Source of the DNA: Photorhabdus sp. CRCIA-P01
GTDB taxonomy: Bacteria > Pseudomonadota > Gammaproteobacteria > Enterobacterales > Enterobacteriaceae
Assembly: GCF_003545805.1 (NCBI RefSeq)
Contig: NZ_NMQR01000025.1
Coordinates: 11,657 to 70,206 of the forward strand
DNA length: 58,550 bases
Direction: 5' to 3'
Each line of letters starts with the position of its first letter. Within the stretch, counting starts at the first letter, position 1. The translations under genes and the position numbers were made by a program. The notes beneath the pieces are model-generated. The model had not been told where the DNA came from. It saw only the letters and a program-made list of their open reading frames with translations, and ran no database searches. This document shows positions 29,476-39,624 of this stretch, piece by piece.

Positions 29476-30900
29476 TTACTGATTTTTAATTACCTTGATG
29501 ATATTGGTTGTCGAAATACCATCTTCAAAGTTCAACACTTTGACTTTTCCGCCCGCAGCCCAAACTTCTTCACTACCAGCAATTTCTTCCGGTTTATAAT
29601 CGCCCCCTTTTACCAATACATCAGGCAAGACATCCGCAATCAATCGCTGTGGTGTATCCTCTTCAAACGGCACAACCCAATCCACAGCGCCCAGGGCAGA
29701 TAACACAATCATTCGTTGCTCTAATGGATTAACAGGACGGTTCTCACCTTTCAGCCGTTTAGTTGATGCATCACTGTTAACAGCAACAATTAACCGATCA
29801 CCCAGTTTACGGGCATTCTCCAGATAAGAGACATGACCTGCATGCAGAATATCAAAGCAGCCATTAGTCATCACGATCCTTTCACCGCGTTGACGAGCAT
29901 TAAAAACAGCCTGTTTAAGCTGAAATTCGGTCATCACACCGAAACCCGTTTCAGCGCGTCCACGGATAGCATTCTCCAGTTCAATCGGCGAAACGGTCGA
30001 CGTTCCCAGTTTGCCAACCACCACCCCCGCGGCAGCATTCGCCAGGAAACAAGCTTCATTCAGTGGCTTTCCAGCCGCAATCGCCGTTGCCAGCACGCCA
30101 ATAACCGTATCACCGGCACCCGTAACATCAAACACTTCCTGCGCCTGCGTAGGCAAATGCAGTGGTGGTTGATCAACACTCAATAAACTCATCCCCTGTT
30201 CAGAACGGGTGATCAGTAATGCCTGAAGATCTAAATCTTTAACTAGCCGGGTACCTTTCTCAACCAATTCATTGTCATCTTTGCAGTGGCCCACGACCGC
30301 TTCAAATTCAAACAAATTTGGCGTTAGCAAAGTTGCACCACGATAACGCTCAAAATCACTACCTTTCGGATCGATTAATACCGGGACTTTGGCCGCGTTT
30401 GCCAGTTTGATCATTTCCTGAACCTGACTTAGCGCACCTTTGGCGTAGTCAGATAGAACCAATGCCCCAATATGAGGTAACGCCTGTTCAATGCGCTCAA
30501 ACATTGGCTGCGCATCGACGTTATCGAAACCTTCTTCAAAATCCAGGCGAATTAACTGCTGATTACGGGAAAGTACCCGTAGTTTAGTAATTGTCGGATG
30601 GGTCGGCACAGAAACAAAATCACAACGCACCTTAACTCTGCCCAGTTTCTCACTCAGCGCACGTGCTGCGTCATCAATCCCAGTCAAACCGATTAAATGT
30701 GAATTTGCCCCAAGAGCCGCAATATTCATAGCAACGTTGGCAGCGCCTCCCGGACGCTCCTCAATGGTATTGACTTTTACAACAGGCACCGGTGCTTCCG
30801 GTGAAATCCGGCTGGTTGGTCCATACCAGTAGCGATCTAACATAACATCACCGACGACTAAAACCCCTGCACAGTGAAAATCCGGGAGTGTCATTTTCAT
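29476..30900 (-). CDS. hldE: Bifunctional heptose kinase / adenylyltransferase HldE
   Basis: This 474-aa protein makes ADP-D-glycero-heptose for the LPS core. The N-terminal ribokinase domain (to about residue 315) shows [34 protein letters not shown] and [17 protein letters not shown]. The C-terminal nucleotidyltransferase domain shows [20 protein letters not shown] with the HxGH motif (HAGH). The start MKMTLPDF matches E. coli, with GGAG six bases upstream; a TTG 12 bases earlier is less likely. The gene lies downstream of glnE on the same strand with an 84-bp gap, the same ygiF-glnE-hldE order as in E. coli. Confidence 0.97.
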   Translation of the reverse strand: MKMTLPDFHCAGVLVVGDVMLDRYWYGPTSRISPEAPVPVVKVNTIEERPGGAANVAMNIAALGANSHLIGLTGIDDAARALSEKLGRVKVRCDFVSVPTHPTITKLRVLSRNQQLIRLDFEEGFDNVDAQPMFERIEQALPHIGALVLSDYAKGALSQVQEMIKLANAAKVPVLIDPKGSDFERYRGATLLTPNLFEFEAVVGHCKDDNELVEKGTRLVKDLDLQALLITRSEQGMSLLSVDQPPLHLPTQAQEVFDVTGAGDTVIGVLATAIAAGKPLNEACFLANAAAGVVVGKLGTSTVSPIELENAIRGRAETGFGVMTEFQLKQAVFNARQRGERIVMTNGCFDILHAGHVSYLENARKLGDRLIVAVNSDASTKRLKGENRPVNPLEQRMIVLSALGAVDWVVPFEEDTPQRLIADVLPDVLVKGGDYKPEEIAGSEEVWAAGGKVKVLNFEDGISTTNIIKVIKNQ

Positions 30901-30984
30901 CCCTTGCTCCAAACATTAGATATTAGTTGGTGCCAAATATTATCATACGCCTGGGAAATCCCTACACCAAACCGATAAAACCCG

Positions 30985-33870
30985 TTATTGTTCCCCCAAC
31001 CACTGGTGCCAACTACAACGTACCCGTTCCTGTTGCTCACTGAAACAGTGGGTTGATACTCGACTGGAAAGCGTCTGTAACGCCAGATGATGTAATTCAT
31101 CACGCATAGAAACGTAAGCCTGTGTTAATGCGGCTGCCTCATCTTCATCCATAATGTCATAAGCCGCCATTAATTGAAAAATCCGCACATTATCCGACCA
31201 ACGTACCAAACGCTCATTTTCAGCTGCGTAGCGAAGCACCAAATATTGAGCGATAAATTCGATATCTGTGATTCCCCCCGAATCAGCTTTAATATCAAAT
31301 TGATCTGAATGGTGACGACCTAAATGTTTATGCATCTTTTCCCGCATTTCCCTTACCTGCTGGCGTAACAAAACGGGTTCTCGTCGCGTACATAACGTCT
31401 GATGGCGTATCCGCTCAAAATCCCGATGCAAGTTTTCATCACCAAATACCATACGAGCACGTACCAACGCCTGATGTTCCCAAGTCCACGCTTGATTCTG
31501 CTGATAATCAGCAAACGCACCGATGGTACTGACTAACATGCCTGATTCCCCTGAAGGACGCAGACGGACATCCACGTCATACAACACTCCAGAGGAGGTT
31601 CGAGCACTGAACAAGTGCATAATTCGTTGGGCAAGACGCAAATAAAATTGCCGGGCATCAATCGATCGATCACCATCGGTCATTACATCCATCGGGCAAT
31701 CAAGCAGGAAAACCAAATCAAGATCAGAACTGTAACCCAACTCCCAACCGCCCAATTTGCCATAACCAATCACAGCAAATCCCCATCCCTTCCGCTGACT
31801 CAGATGTGATGGAACACCATAACGTTTTGCCATTTTCCCCCACGCCTGTAGAACAACCGCTTCAATAATCGCTTCCGCCAGATAAGTGAGATGATCACTG
31901 ACCTTCATCACCGGCAACACACCCGTGATATCTTCCGCCGCAATCCTCAGTAATTGCGCCTGCTTAAACTGGCGGAGTGCCTCTAATTGCTGCTCTTCAT
32001 CATCTTCAGGTATCCGCAACAAATATTGTCGCAATTCATCCTTGTAGGCATTCAATGGCAAAGGTTCATACAGAAATTGAGGATCAAGCAGCTCATCCAA
32101 CAACAATGGGTGACAGGCAAGCTGAGTCGCGATCATCGGTGAAGCCGCACACAACCGGATAACATGTGTCAGTACAGCGTCCGATTCCAATATCAGTTCC
32201 AGATAAGTTGTACGGCTGACAATACTTAACAACAACGGAATAACCCGCTCTAGCACTATATTAACATCCTGATTATTAACATCTTGATTATTGACATCCC
32301 GATTGGCATCTTGCCGTAAACAGACTTTTGCCAACAAACGTGGCATCAGATGGTCGAGCACATCACGCCCACGAGGGCCAATGGTTCTTTTGCCCACATC
32401 ATGACGGAACACAGAAATAATATGCAATATCTGCTGAGCAATCACTTCACCCAAGTGCGGAGCGAGTATGATTAACTCTTCTTTTTCGAGATTTTCCAGC
32501 CACAGACTTTTAAATGGCACATGACCAGGTTCCTCTTCACTATTATCACTGTCATCGCCAATTAATTGCGTAAAAATAGCCCGAACAGCGCCCATCTTGC
32601 CGTTTAATTCAATTACCAGAGCGTCCCAACTTTCAAATCCCATGCCCCACGTCAGTCGTGAACGATTCAGCTCATCTTCTGGCAGAGTCTGAGTTTGTTG
32701 ATCGTTAATTGACTGTAAAAGATTTTCTAGCCGCCGCAAAAAGAGGTAACCTCCAGCCAGTTGTTTCACCTGCAATGGTTGTAAAAGCGCCAACTGCGCT
32801 ATTATCTGAAGAGTTGGTAACAACGCCTGAGATTGCAAACACAGTTCACGTCCACCACGAATCAGTTGGAATACTTGAGCGATAAATTCAATTTCACGGA
32901 TACCACCAGCACCCAGTTTGATATTGTCTTTCAAGCCACGGCGACGCACTTCCCGTTCAATCATGCCTTTCATATTTCTCAAGGATTGGATCACACTGAA
33001 ATCAATGTAACGGCGAAAGATAAACGGTCTCAGCATCCGGCGCAGCTCTTCACCATACGCTTGGTTGCCCGAACCCATAATCCGTGCTTTCACCATTGCA
33101 TAACGTTCCCAATCACGCCCTTGCTCTTGATAGTAATCTTCCAGTGCAACAAAACTAAACACCAATGGGCCACTATCACCGAACGGGCGCAAGCGCATAT
33201 CTACCCGATACACAAAACCATCCACAGTTTGCTGATCGAGCACTTTGATAAGACGCTGCCCCAGGCGGGTAAAAAACTGGGTGTTATCCATTTCACGCCG
33301 GCCACCTTGGGTCACGCCGTTTTCAGGATAGACAAAAATCAGATCAATATCAGAAGAGAAGTTCAACTCACCACCGCCCAGTTTTCCCATACCGAGAATT
33401 AACAGCGGTTGTGGGTCGCCCCGCTCATTACAAGGCGTTCCCCAATCCTGACAACAACGCTGATACAACCAATCACGGGCAGCAATAATCAACGTTTCAG
33501 CCAACATACTAAGCTGTTGCAGTGTCTCCTGAGTCGTAATGCTATGTAGCGCCTGCGACCAGGCTGTTCTGACCAGAATCTTGTTACGGAACTGGCGTAA
33601 AACCTGCATGAGGGTATTTTCATCCTCTACTGATACGAGTAACTGTTGCAGCCATTCAGCATATTGATGCCACTCCTGCGCTTCAGGTGGATGTTGGCGG
33701 ATCTCAGCTAACCATTCAGGATGAGTTTGCAGGTTTTCAACAACAAAATCACTCAGTGATAATATGGCCTGCTCATGAGCAGCAACAGGCTCAACGTTCA
33801 AAGTCAGTTGATGAAAATGTTCAGTCACACGCTGTAACTGGGCCAGAAGCGGAGTTGAAAGTGGCAACAT
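30985..33870 (-). CDS. glnE: Glutamine synthetase adenylyltransferase/deadenylase GlnE
   Basis: This 961-aa enzyme adds and removes AMP on glutamine synthetase in response to PII. It contains two nucleotidyltransferase domains: [20 protein letters not shown] near residues 160-179 (deadenylase half) and [20 protein letters not shown] near residue 700 (adenylase half), each with the DxD metal pair. E. coli GlnE is 946 aa. The extra length lies partly in a short tandem repeat, [14 protein letters not shown], near residue 530 in the linker between the halves. It sits between ygiF and hldE as in E. coli. Confidence 0.97.
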   Translation of the reverse strand: MLPLSTPLLAQLQRVTEHFHQLTLNVEPVAAHEQAILSLSDFVVENLQTHPEWLAEIRQHPPEAQEWHQYAEWLQQLLVSVEDENTLMQVLRQFRNKILVRTAWSQALHSITTQETLQQLSMLAETLIIAARDWLYQRCCQDWGTPCNERGDPQPLLILGMGKLGGGELNFSSDIDLIFVYPENGVTQGGRREMDNTQFFTRLGQRLIKVLDQQTVDGFVYRVDMRLRPFGDSGPLVFSFVALEDYYQEQGRDWERYAMVKARIMGSGNQAYGEELRRMLRPFIFRRYIDFSVIQSLRNMKGMIEREVRRRGLKDNIKLGAGGIREIEFIAQVFQLIRGGRELCLQSQALLPTLQIIAQLALLQPLQVKQLAGGYLFLRRLENLLQSINDQQTQTLPEDELNRSRLTWGMGFESWDALVIELNGKMGAVRAIFTQLIGDDSDNSEEEPGHVPFKSLWLENLEKEELIILAPHLGEVIAQQILHIISVFRHDVGKRTIGPRGRDVLDHLMPRLLAKVCLRQDANRDVNNQDVNNQDVNIVLERVIPLLLSIVSRTTYLELILESDAVLTHVIRLCAASPMIATQLACHPLLLDELLDPQFLYEPLPLNAYKDELRQYLLRIPEDDEEQQLEALRQFKQAQLLRIAAEDITGVLPVMKVSDHLTYLAEAIIEAVVLQAWGKMAKRYGVPSHLSQRKGWGFAVIGYGKLGGWELGYSSDLDLVFLLDCPMDVMTDGDRSIDARQFYLRLAQRIMHLFSARTSSGVLYDVDVRLRPSGESGMLVSTIGAFADYQQNQAWTWEHQALVRARMVFGDENLHRDFERIRHQTLCTRREPVLLRQQVREMREKMHKHLGRHHSDQFDIKADSGGITDIEFIAQYLVLRYAAENERLVRWSDNVRIFQLMAAYDIMDEDEAAALTQAYVSMRDELHHLALQTLSSRVSTHCFSEQQERVRCSWHQWLGEQ

Positions 33871-33886
33871 AGAGAATTCCTGTTAT

Positions 33887-34825
33887 TTAAGCGGAGAGAT
33901 TGATTAACCACATAGTCAGTGCCAACTTACATTGCAAATAGAGTGAGCTGTGACATAGCGTTTCAGCTTCTGTTTCCGTATCCAATAATTTCTGGTTAAT
34001 AGCAACTAATTGGTTATCCAACGGTTCCGGCTCACTAGAATATTCGATCATCTGCTGAATCAAAGTTAGTATTTGCTTTAAACCATCCCAACCGTCTGAC
34101 AAACCGGCCAACCAACGTTCCTCTTGCTCCTGCCAATGTACCAGTATTGCCGTGAGTACCGCAGGCAATGACTGCTGCATATCAATTTCTATCTGAGTTG
34201 AAAGTAAAACTGCCTTTGGTTTGCCCTGAGCTAACTGATAACCACGAGCCGCTTTGCTTCTATTTCCTTGCCGCAAGCCGTTTGATTTTGCCAACTCAAC
34301 CGCCAACGCTAATACATCGGCTATAGTTCCTTGCTTTAACTCCAGTTCAAACTCACAGATTGGCTCATTACGGTCTGCTGCAACAATTTCTCCTTGATCG
34401 AGCACTACTTCAATCTCACTTTGTCCATAAGTCACCACCCACTTCTCACGCATAAAGTCAGTACTGAATAACGCCTTCAAACGGGATTGCAATGCTTCCA
34501 CATCACAATTGTCAGGCCAGATGTGCGGTGGAAACAGAGTCAATGCCAGTTCCGGCTTAGCTAATGGCACATTATATTCCGGCCGCTGATGCAAACCTCC
34601 AACCACCTTACCGGCTGTTTTAATCGTCATCTCATATTGATCATCAAAACCACGGATCCGCAACCCCATATCAAGACCGCGCAGTTGGTTATCCGGCGTT
34701 TCAAAATAGATATTGTTCAACTTTTGGGGAGAAAAATAGTCATGAGGAAATAACAATAATTGCTGACGAATTGCAGGAATAGCTTGTGGTTTGGCGATAA
34801 GTTTTAATTCGATTTCTACACTCAT
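33887..34825 (-). CDS. ygiF: Inorganic triphosphatase YgiF, with shortened CHAD domain
   Basis: The CYTH domain (about residues 1-205) is complete: the EIELKLIAK signature at the start, NNIYFETPDNQLRGLDMGLRIRG, and the basic and acidic tunnel residues in YEMTIKTAGKVVGGLHQRPEY and CEFELELKQG. It hydrolyses triphosphate in E. coli. After residue 205 comes the start of the CHAD domain, but the protein ends at 312 aa (LALTMWLINLSA). E. coli YgiF has 433 aa, so about 120 residues of CHAD are missing. It is upstream of glnE with a 16-bp gap. The foreign RiPP-type island begins beyond its 5' side. Confidence 0.92.
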   Translation of the reverse strand: MSVEIELKLIAKPQAIPAIRQQLLLFPHDYFSPQKLNNIYFETPDNQLRGLDMGLRIRGFDDQYEMTIKTAGKVVGGLHQRPEYNVPLAKPELALTLFPPHIWPDNCDVEALQSRLKALFSTDFMREKWVVTYGQSEIEVVLDQGEIVAADRNEPICEFELELKQGTIADVLALAVELAKSNGLRQGNRSKAARGYQLAQGKPKAVLLSTQIEIDMQQSLPAVLTAILVHWQEQEERWLAGLSDGWDGLKQILTLIQQMIEYSSEPEPLDNQLVAINQKLLDTETEAETLCHSSLYLQCKLALTMWLINLSA

Positions 34826-35135
34826 ATCTGCACCATTGATGGCAATCTTTGCCCTTCATCTTACCTTGATTTAGCTTTTTGCTACGAATAAAAAGCGGTT
34901 TTCATCAGGTAAGATCACCCTGGATGTTAACCCAAGAAAGTTGTGCTTATCGTTGTATGCGCAGACACAGATTGATGACCATCTCAATACGATGGTCAAA
35001 TAGGGAGTCCTTAAAATATTACTTTTCATCAACCAGATTCCAACACAAGTTGCATTCAAGGCAATTGATTTTTCGTTCCGTTGCTCCTCAAACCCCAATT
35101 TTATTTGAGGTATAGAAAATAAAATCTCACATAGG
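34826..35135. other. Intergenic region ygiF - nitroreductase gene
   Basis: No convincing gene. It holds a short inverted repeat, GACCATC/GATGGTC (about 34977-34997), and presumably the ygiF promoter. A minus-strand frame of about 100 codons has no recognisable homology or ribosome binding site. This marks the junction between backbone and island. Confidence 0.45.
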
Positions 35136-35876
35136 TTATTTGTCCAGTTTGAAACCCTGCTGCTGAATGGTAGAAAGTACATTCGGGTAATAGATATTTT
35201 GGTAATAATTGGCGGTATTCGTGCTCCAATTGTTACCGTTGCTACGACCGATATGATGCCAGTACGCCATTAGCGTTTTGTCGTACTGTTCAATCGCTTC
35301 TGGCAAGAGTTCACCGCGATAACGTTCGTCATGGCAGAAGCTGTTAAGTGGCAAACGCGGTTTCTGCTGTGCGGCGATATCGACATAACCGATCACGATA
35401 CCGGCCACGGGAAAAGTCAGTTCCGGCAATTGCAGGAGGTCAATCATCGCTTTTGGATCACGGCGAATACCGCCGATCGGCACGATACCCAAACCGTAAG
35501 AACGGGCTGCGATCATCAATGCGCCTAGTGCGATACCAACATCAGTTGAACCTGAGATGAGGCTTTCAATACTCTCATGCGCGACCTGCTGTTTACCGTT
35601 CATAGCCATACCGAGACACGTTTTGTGCATGTCCAGCACTATGGTGATAAATATCGGTGCCTGAGCAATCCACGGCTGACCACCAGCCAATTCTGCGATC
35701 CTGGCCCGGCGGCGCGCATCACGGGTCACCACCAGTGACACCTGCTGTGAATTCATCGATGTCGGTGCGAGATGTGCAGCTTTAATAATACTAGCCAAAA
35801 TATCTTCAGGAATAGGTTTGTCGAGATAACTGCGTTCACTACGGTGCGAAGTGAGTAGTTCAATTGTCTGATTCAT
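35136..35876 (-). CDS. NfsA-type nitroreductase family oxidoreductase
   Basis: This 246-aa FMN enzyme belongs to the nitroreductase superfamily, NfsA/FRP branch. The N-terminal SHRSERSYLDKPIPEDILASI binds FMN phosphate. APTSMNSQQVSLVVTRD, YGLGIVPIGGIRRDP and PVAGIVIGYVD are further family blocks. Such enzymes reduce nitro groups, quinones or flavins with NADPH. It lies 89 bp downstream of the deacetylase gene on the same strand. It could be the last gene of the RiPP-type operon or an unrelated gene; flavin-dependent nitroreductase homologues act as oxidases in some RiPP pathways. Its coding sequence looks less AT-rich than the operon. Confidence 0.85.
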   Translation of the reverse strand: MNQTIELLTSHRSERSYLDKPIPEDILASIIKAAHLAPTSMNSQQVSLVVTRDARRRARIAELAGGQPWIAQAPIFITIVLDMHKTCLGMAMNGKQQVAHESIESLISGSTDVGIALGALMIAARSYGLGIVPIGGIRRDPKAMIDLLQLPELTFPVAGIVIGYVDIAAQQKPRLPLNSFCHDERYRGELLPEAIEQYDKTLMAYWHHIGRSNGNNWSTNTANYYQNIYYPNVLSTIQQQGFKLDK

Positions 35877-35965
35877 AATAATTCTGTGAATAAGTGAATT
35901 AAGGTTTACTCAAATGTGTAATGGCATTATTTGCCATAAGATATATTGCAAGTAAATTAGTGTTA

Positions 35966-36805
35966 TTACTGACAGGCAATATCTCCAGGCAAAGTCAGCG
36001 TGATATTTTTTTCTCTATGTAGCTGCTGAAAAAAGGATAGCTGCTGTTCTAGATACAGTAAACGATGAGGTCTGCCGATAACCGGAGTATGCAGCGGAAA
36101 AGCCACTACCGGTGACATATTCTGATTGGCGATAAGAGAAAGCCCGTCAATATAATCCCGCATCGACTGAAAATAATCTCCGGTCGTTAGGCTCTTAGCG
36201 CACAGTGATGGAGTATCGTTAACCTCAATGTTATAAGGTACGGAAACCAATGTTCCATGATTACAGGTAATTTTTGTACGAAAATCTGAGCAAGACCAAT
36301 CAAGCGTATAATAAAAGCCAGACTCAGACAACGCTTTGAGTGTATATTCATTACCGTTAATCCAAGGAGATAACCAACCTTCCACAGAAACGCTGAAAAA
36401 ATCTTCCAGCGTATTCTTGACTTCCTTAATATAGTTAATTTGCTGATTATAGGTCAGTTCGTGAAAATAATCGGTATTAGTTTTTCCATGAGCCACGATC
36501 TCAATATTTTTATAAGATTGTAGCGCTTTTGCCAGAAAAGGATATTTGATGACTATATTGGAATTAATCAATAAAGCTATCGGAACCTGATGAACGGCAA
36601 ACCTTTCCAGAATATTAAACATCCCCTCATAAAGCCCATACATTCTCCATGAGTGATTTTTAAAATCAGGCGAAAACTTCACATTGGTATATCCATGACC
36701 TAAACCGCTGGGTTCACTGTCTTCTATATTAAGTGCAAAGTATACAAACGTCCTTTTTTCATTGTGACTAAGCGGAAGATATTCAATATATTTTATCATA
36801 AACAC
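35966..36805 (-). CDS. PuuE-like polysaccharide deacetylase/amidohydrolase
   Basis: A 279-aa NodB-fold protein. FALNIEDSEP carries the acidic metal ligand region, EIVAHGKTNTDY the histidine block, VEGWLSPWINGNEYTLKALSESGFYYTLDW the barrel core, and AFPLHTPVIGRPHRLLYLEQQ a block shared with PuuE-type allantoinases and cyclic imidases. This branch often hydrolyses small cyclic amides rather than polysaccharides. Its start overlaps the end of the asnB-like gene by 10 bp, so the two are coupled. In the island it may open or remove an amide on the peptide product; that is inference. The spacing and catalytic residues look intact. Confidence 0.8.
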   Translation of the reverse strand: MFMIKYIEYLPLSHNEKRTFVYFALNIEDSEPSGLGHGYTNVKFSPDFKNHSWRMYGLYEGMFNILERFAVHQVPIALLINSNIVIKYPFLAKALQSYKNIEIVAHGKTNTDYFHELTYNQQINYIKEVKNTLEDFFSVSVEGWLSPWINGNEYTLKALSESGFYYTLDWSCSDFRTKITCNHGTLVSVPYNIEVNDTPSLCAKSLTTGDYFQSMRDYIDGLSLIANQNMSPVVAFPLHTPVIGRPHRLLYLEQQLSFFQQLHREKNITLTLPGDIACQ

Positions 36806-38496
36806 TCCTGATAAACATTCTTATACCACAAATCAAAAACCTTCACAGACCAGAGTTTATTAAAATCATGCATATTCCAATCCTCCACTCGCAGACATTT
36901 ATTTTTAAGATCATCAAGAAAAAGATAATCATGTACGACTGAATTTTTATCAAACAGAGGCAAGGCAAAATAATTAAATATTTCTTTATTTTTTAGAAAG
37001 TGAAATTGAAAAGTAAATGGCTGTTTTTTACGGTAACTAATTTCATGTCCGAGATAGGAGGAAAATATTTTACGTAGCAAATACTTACCAATACCATTCT
37101 GAAACTTATCCGCAGAAGAAACCAAAATGGCTAGTTGCATATGGGTCGGATCTAAAAATGGGCTTCTTGTTTCAATACCGTTTTTCATAAAAATTCTATC
37201 CATCCGAGTAAGATGATAATTTTTAAAACGTATTTCCATCTCCTTCCGCGTAACAGACTCAATGTCAACCGAGGGAATATTGCCACCAAAGTAATGGGCA
37301 ATATCATAATCCTTAATCCGAATCTCATCCCGGGTAAATAGAATGAGTGACCGAAAATAAGCTGACCAACCGGTATTCATCAGATCGCTATAACGCGAAT
37401 AACCGTACCACAGTTCGTCCGCTCCATCACCTGTAATTAAAACACGATGATTTTTATTGATTTGCTTAGCTAATGCTAAAGAATTAACAATAATAGGATC
37501 CTGTACTGGCTGCTCCATAGACAAAACGGATTCTTCCAATAAAGAAGGAATCTCATGCTCGTTAAGCAATAAAGGTGTATGTTTAATGCCATACTGACTG
37601 GCAAAGACCTTTGCTAACGGTATCTCATCAAACTTATAGCCATCATCACTGCCGATGGTATACGCGTCAAACTCAACATGACTTAACTTTAATAAATAAT
37701 TAATAATTGAAGAATCTAGCCCGCCACTGAGCAGAGAAGCAATAGGACGGGAATGACGCGACCGCAAAAACACAGCATCAACCAGCGAAGCCATAACTTC
37801 CTCATCTTCAACCTGTTTCTTTTCAGTACTAAAGGAGTGATATTTTATTGAAACATGACCTCTTTTATTGCGATCAAACCATAAGAATCCCCCGGCTGGA
37901 ACCTCAAAAATTCCCTTAATAAAGCTGGATTCATAGCCGGATGATTTAAACATAAAATAATCGGCAATCACATTGAAATTTAATTCAATATCTCTTTTTA
38001 TCCTCATTAGCCCTAAAACGTTAGAAGAGAAAAAGAGAACGCCATTCTGAATCAAATAATAGAGAGGTTTTTTACCAAGAATATCCCTGGATAAAAAAAT
38101 GTTATCGTCATCTATCATTACCAAAGCAAAGGCACCATTCAGCTCACGCAGAGCCTTAGTCAATCCCATTCTCCTTATCAAAGGAATGAGAATCTGACCA
38201 TCACAGCTATTCTCCTCTAAATCGAATAGAGTATACTGCTTTGCCAGACGGATAAAATTGTATATCTCACCATTATAAACAACATGCGTTTTATTCTGAG
38301 AATACGGTTGTAATGTATGGTGGCCTTTGCCAGTAATAGAAAGTTGACTAAAAAAAAGGCTAAAATTTTCTGTTATCAGCTCAGATTTAAAATCCGGGCC
38401 TCGATCTTTAATGCTATCTTTCAGAATAGAAACGACATTATTATCTAAAAAAATTTTTTCATGGGTTAAATTAAAATAGCCAGAAATTCCGCACAT
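36796..38496 (-). CDS. Asparagine-synthetase-like glutamine amidotransferase
   Basis: This 566-aa protein has both AsnB domains. The N-terminal class II glutaminase begins MCGISGYFNL, with the catalytic Cys2, and has VVYNGEIYN. The synthetase domain has the PP-loop SLLSGGLDSSIIN (Ser257-Ser263) that binds ATP, and LITGDGADELWYGYSRY. AsnB-like proteins amidate carboxyl groups, and relatives close rings in lasso peptides and beta-lactams. Here the glutaminase site is intact, so ammonia transfer is likely. It lies 8 bp after the acyl-CoA-dehydrogenase-like gene and overlaps the deacetylase gene. It is no housekeeping asnB by context. Confidence 0.88.
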   Translation of the reverse strand: MCGISGYFNLTHEKIFLDNNVVSILKDSIKDRGPDFKSELITENFSLFFSQLSITGKGHHTLQPYSQNKTHVVYNGEIYNFIRLAKQYTLFDLEENSCDGQILIPLIRRMGLTKALRELNGAFALVMIDDDNIFLSRDILGKKPLYYLIQNGVLFFSSNVLGLMRIKRDIELNFNVIADYFMFKSSGYESSFIKGIFEVPAGGFLWFDRNKRGHVSIKYHSFSTEKKQVEDEEVMASLVDAVFLRSRHSRPIASLLSGGLDSSIINYLLKLSHVEFDAYTIGSDDGYKFDEIPLAKVFASQYGIKHTPLLLNEHEIPSLLEESVLSMEQPVQDPIIVNSLALAKQINKNHRVLITGDGADELWYGYSRYSDLMNTGWSAYFRSLILFTRDEIRIKDYDIAHYFGGNIPSVDIESVTRKEMEIRFKNYHLTRMDRIFMKNGIETRSPFLDPTHMQLAILVSSADKFQNGIGKYLLRKIFSSYLGHEISYRKKQPFTFQFHFLKNKEIFNYFALPLFDKNSVVHDYLFLDDLKNKCLRVEDWNMHDFNKLWSVKVFDLWYKNVYQECL

Positions 38497-38504
38497 TTTA
38501 TTTC

Positions 38505-39623
38505 CTAATCGTAACTGATTTTAAAATAGCTTCCAGAGAAAAGGTCATAAGATATTTTATCTTCAATCTGATAGTTAGCCGGCCCCATATATTGGAGTAA
38601 CAAAGCATTTTGAATAATATTATTTACAATATTTCTTTCTTTCAGTACCGATGGACCCAAGAAAGGTAGCAAGATTAATACTGAATCCCTGATTAAAGCA
38701 GTAGAGAGGTATTTTAAACTGAGGCAATAAGTCAGATCAAAGTATTCTCCCGATATCAGAATGCGTTCAAAACCCCGAATAAAAGCATAAAACTTATCCT
38801 CAATTTTTCTATAAACGTCTTTGTCATAGATATACTTATATTCCTGTTCCAGAGTATCAAGTAGTCTGGCAAGCAGACCTAATGCCAATAAGCCAGGATT
38901 AATTCCTGATTCATGGTTACTTATTTGTAATTTGGCACCACTCCCACGTCTGCCAAGGAAATACCGACTATCAGAACTTAGGGAAGAAAATACGATTGAA
39001 CAATTTTGCGCTGATTTAAAACCAATCAGATCAAGAGGAAACAGCTTTAATTTTTCTTCAGGAAACGCGTTGGGAAGACAAATAAACGACTTTCCGCCAA
39101 ATTCCTTATCATTAACGATAACATGCAGATAACAGGACTCAGAGACACCGGTTGAGATATATTTATTTCCTGATATCAAAACCTTATTACCTAAAGTATT
39201 CAGGACCGATGCTGGATTCTGCTCCCCCTCACTCCAAGAAGAAGACATCAAACGCCCACTATGATAAATATTCTGAGCAATTTCCTGGTAAAGACTCTCA
39301 CTGGCATAGTTATTAAGCCGGGCCGTACATTGAAAATGAAACATGTACAGTGATGCGAGATTAACCGAATAGTAAGAGAGGTAAGGCAACAGACTAACCG
39401 CTGGTTTAAGGCCCGCATTCCTGCCACCAAGCTCAATGGGTATCATAAACAATGAAAGTAAAGATTGTCTGTTAAGGTAGTTAATCAATGTAACTGGATA
39501 CTTATTTTCAAGATCCACGGCTGACATTTCATCCTTAATAGCATGAATATCACCCAATAACTCAGTGTATTCCTGATTAAATTTTTCCATCAGACAAATA
39601 ACTGATGCCAATGCTTTACCCAT
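38505..39623 (-). CDS. Acyl-CoA-dehydrogenase-fold flavoprotein
   Basis: This 372-aa protein shows the acyl-CoA dehydrogenase plan in weak form. A helical N-terminal half contains FMIPIELGGRNAGLKPAVSLLPYL. The beta domain shows MSSSWSEGEQNPASVLNT and KVLISGNKYISTGVSESCYL, the counterpart of the nGxKxwItna segment. The C-terminal helices carry GINPGLLALGLLARLLDTLEQEY. The usual QVhGGxG ending is missing and the catalytic glutamate cannot be placed by eye. Relatives in natural-product clusters desaturate or hydroxylate carrier- or peptide-bound residues. It starts one base after the MFS gene stop. Role in this pathway is inferred. Confidence 0.72.
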   Translation of the reverse strand: MGKALASVICLMEKFNQEYTELLGDIHAIKDEMSAVDLENKYPVTLINYLNRQSLLSLFMIPIELGGRNAGLKPAVSLLPYLSYYSVNLASLYMFHFQCTARLNNYASESLYQEIAQNIYHSGRLMSSSWSEGEQNPASVLNTLGNKVLISGNKYISTGVSESCYLHVIVNDKEFGGKSFICLPNAFPEEKLKLFPLDLIGFKSAQNCSIVFSSLSSDSRYFLGRRGSGAKLQISNHESGINPGLLALGLLARLLDTLEQEYKYIYDKDVYRKIEDKFYAFIRGFERILISGEYFDLTYCLSLKYLSTALIRDSVLILLPFLGPSVLKERNIVNNIIQNALLLQYMGPANYQIEDKISYDLFSGSYFKISYD

Positions 39624-39624
39624 C

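Noticed and set aside
32833-33402. 189-codon plus-strand frame inside glnE
   Set aside because: Antisense shadow of a well conserved gene; no ribosome binding site or family.
34871-35182. 103-codon minus-strand frame between ygiF and the nitroreductase gene
   Set aside because: No recognisable domain, no ribosome binding site, and it overlaps the end of the nitroreductase gene.
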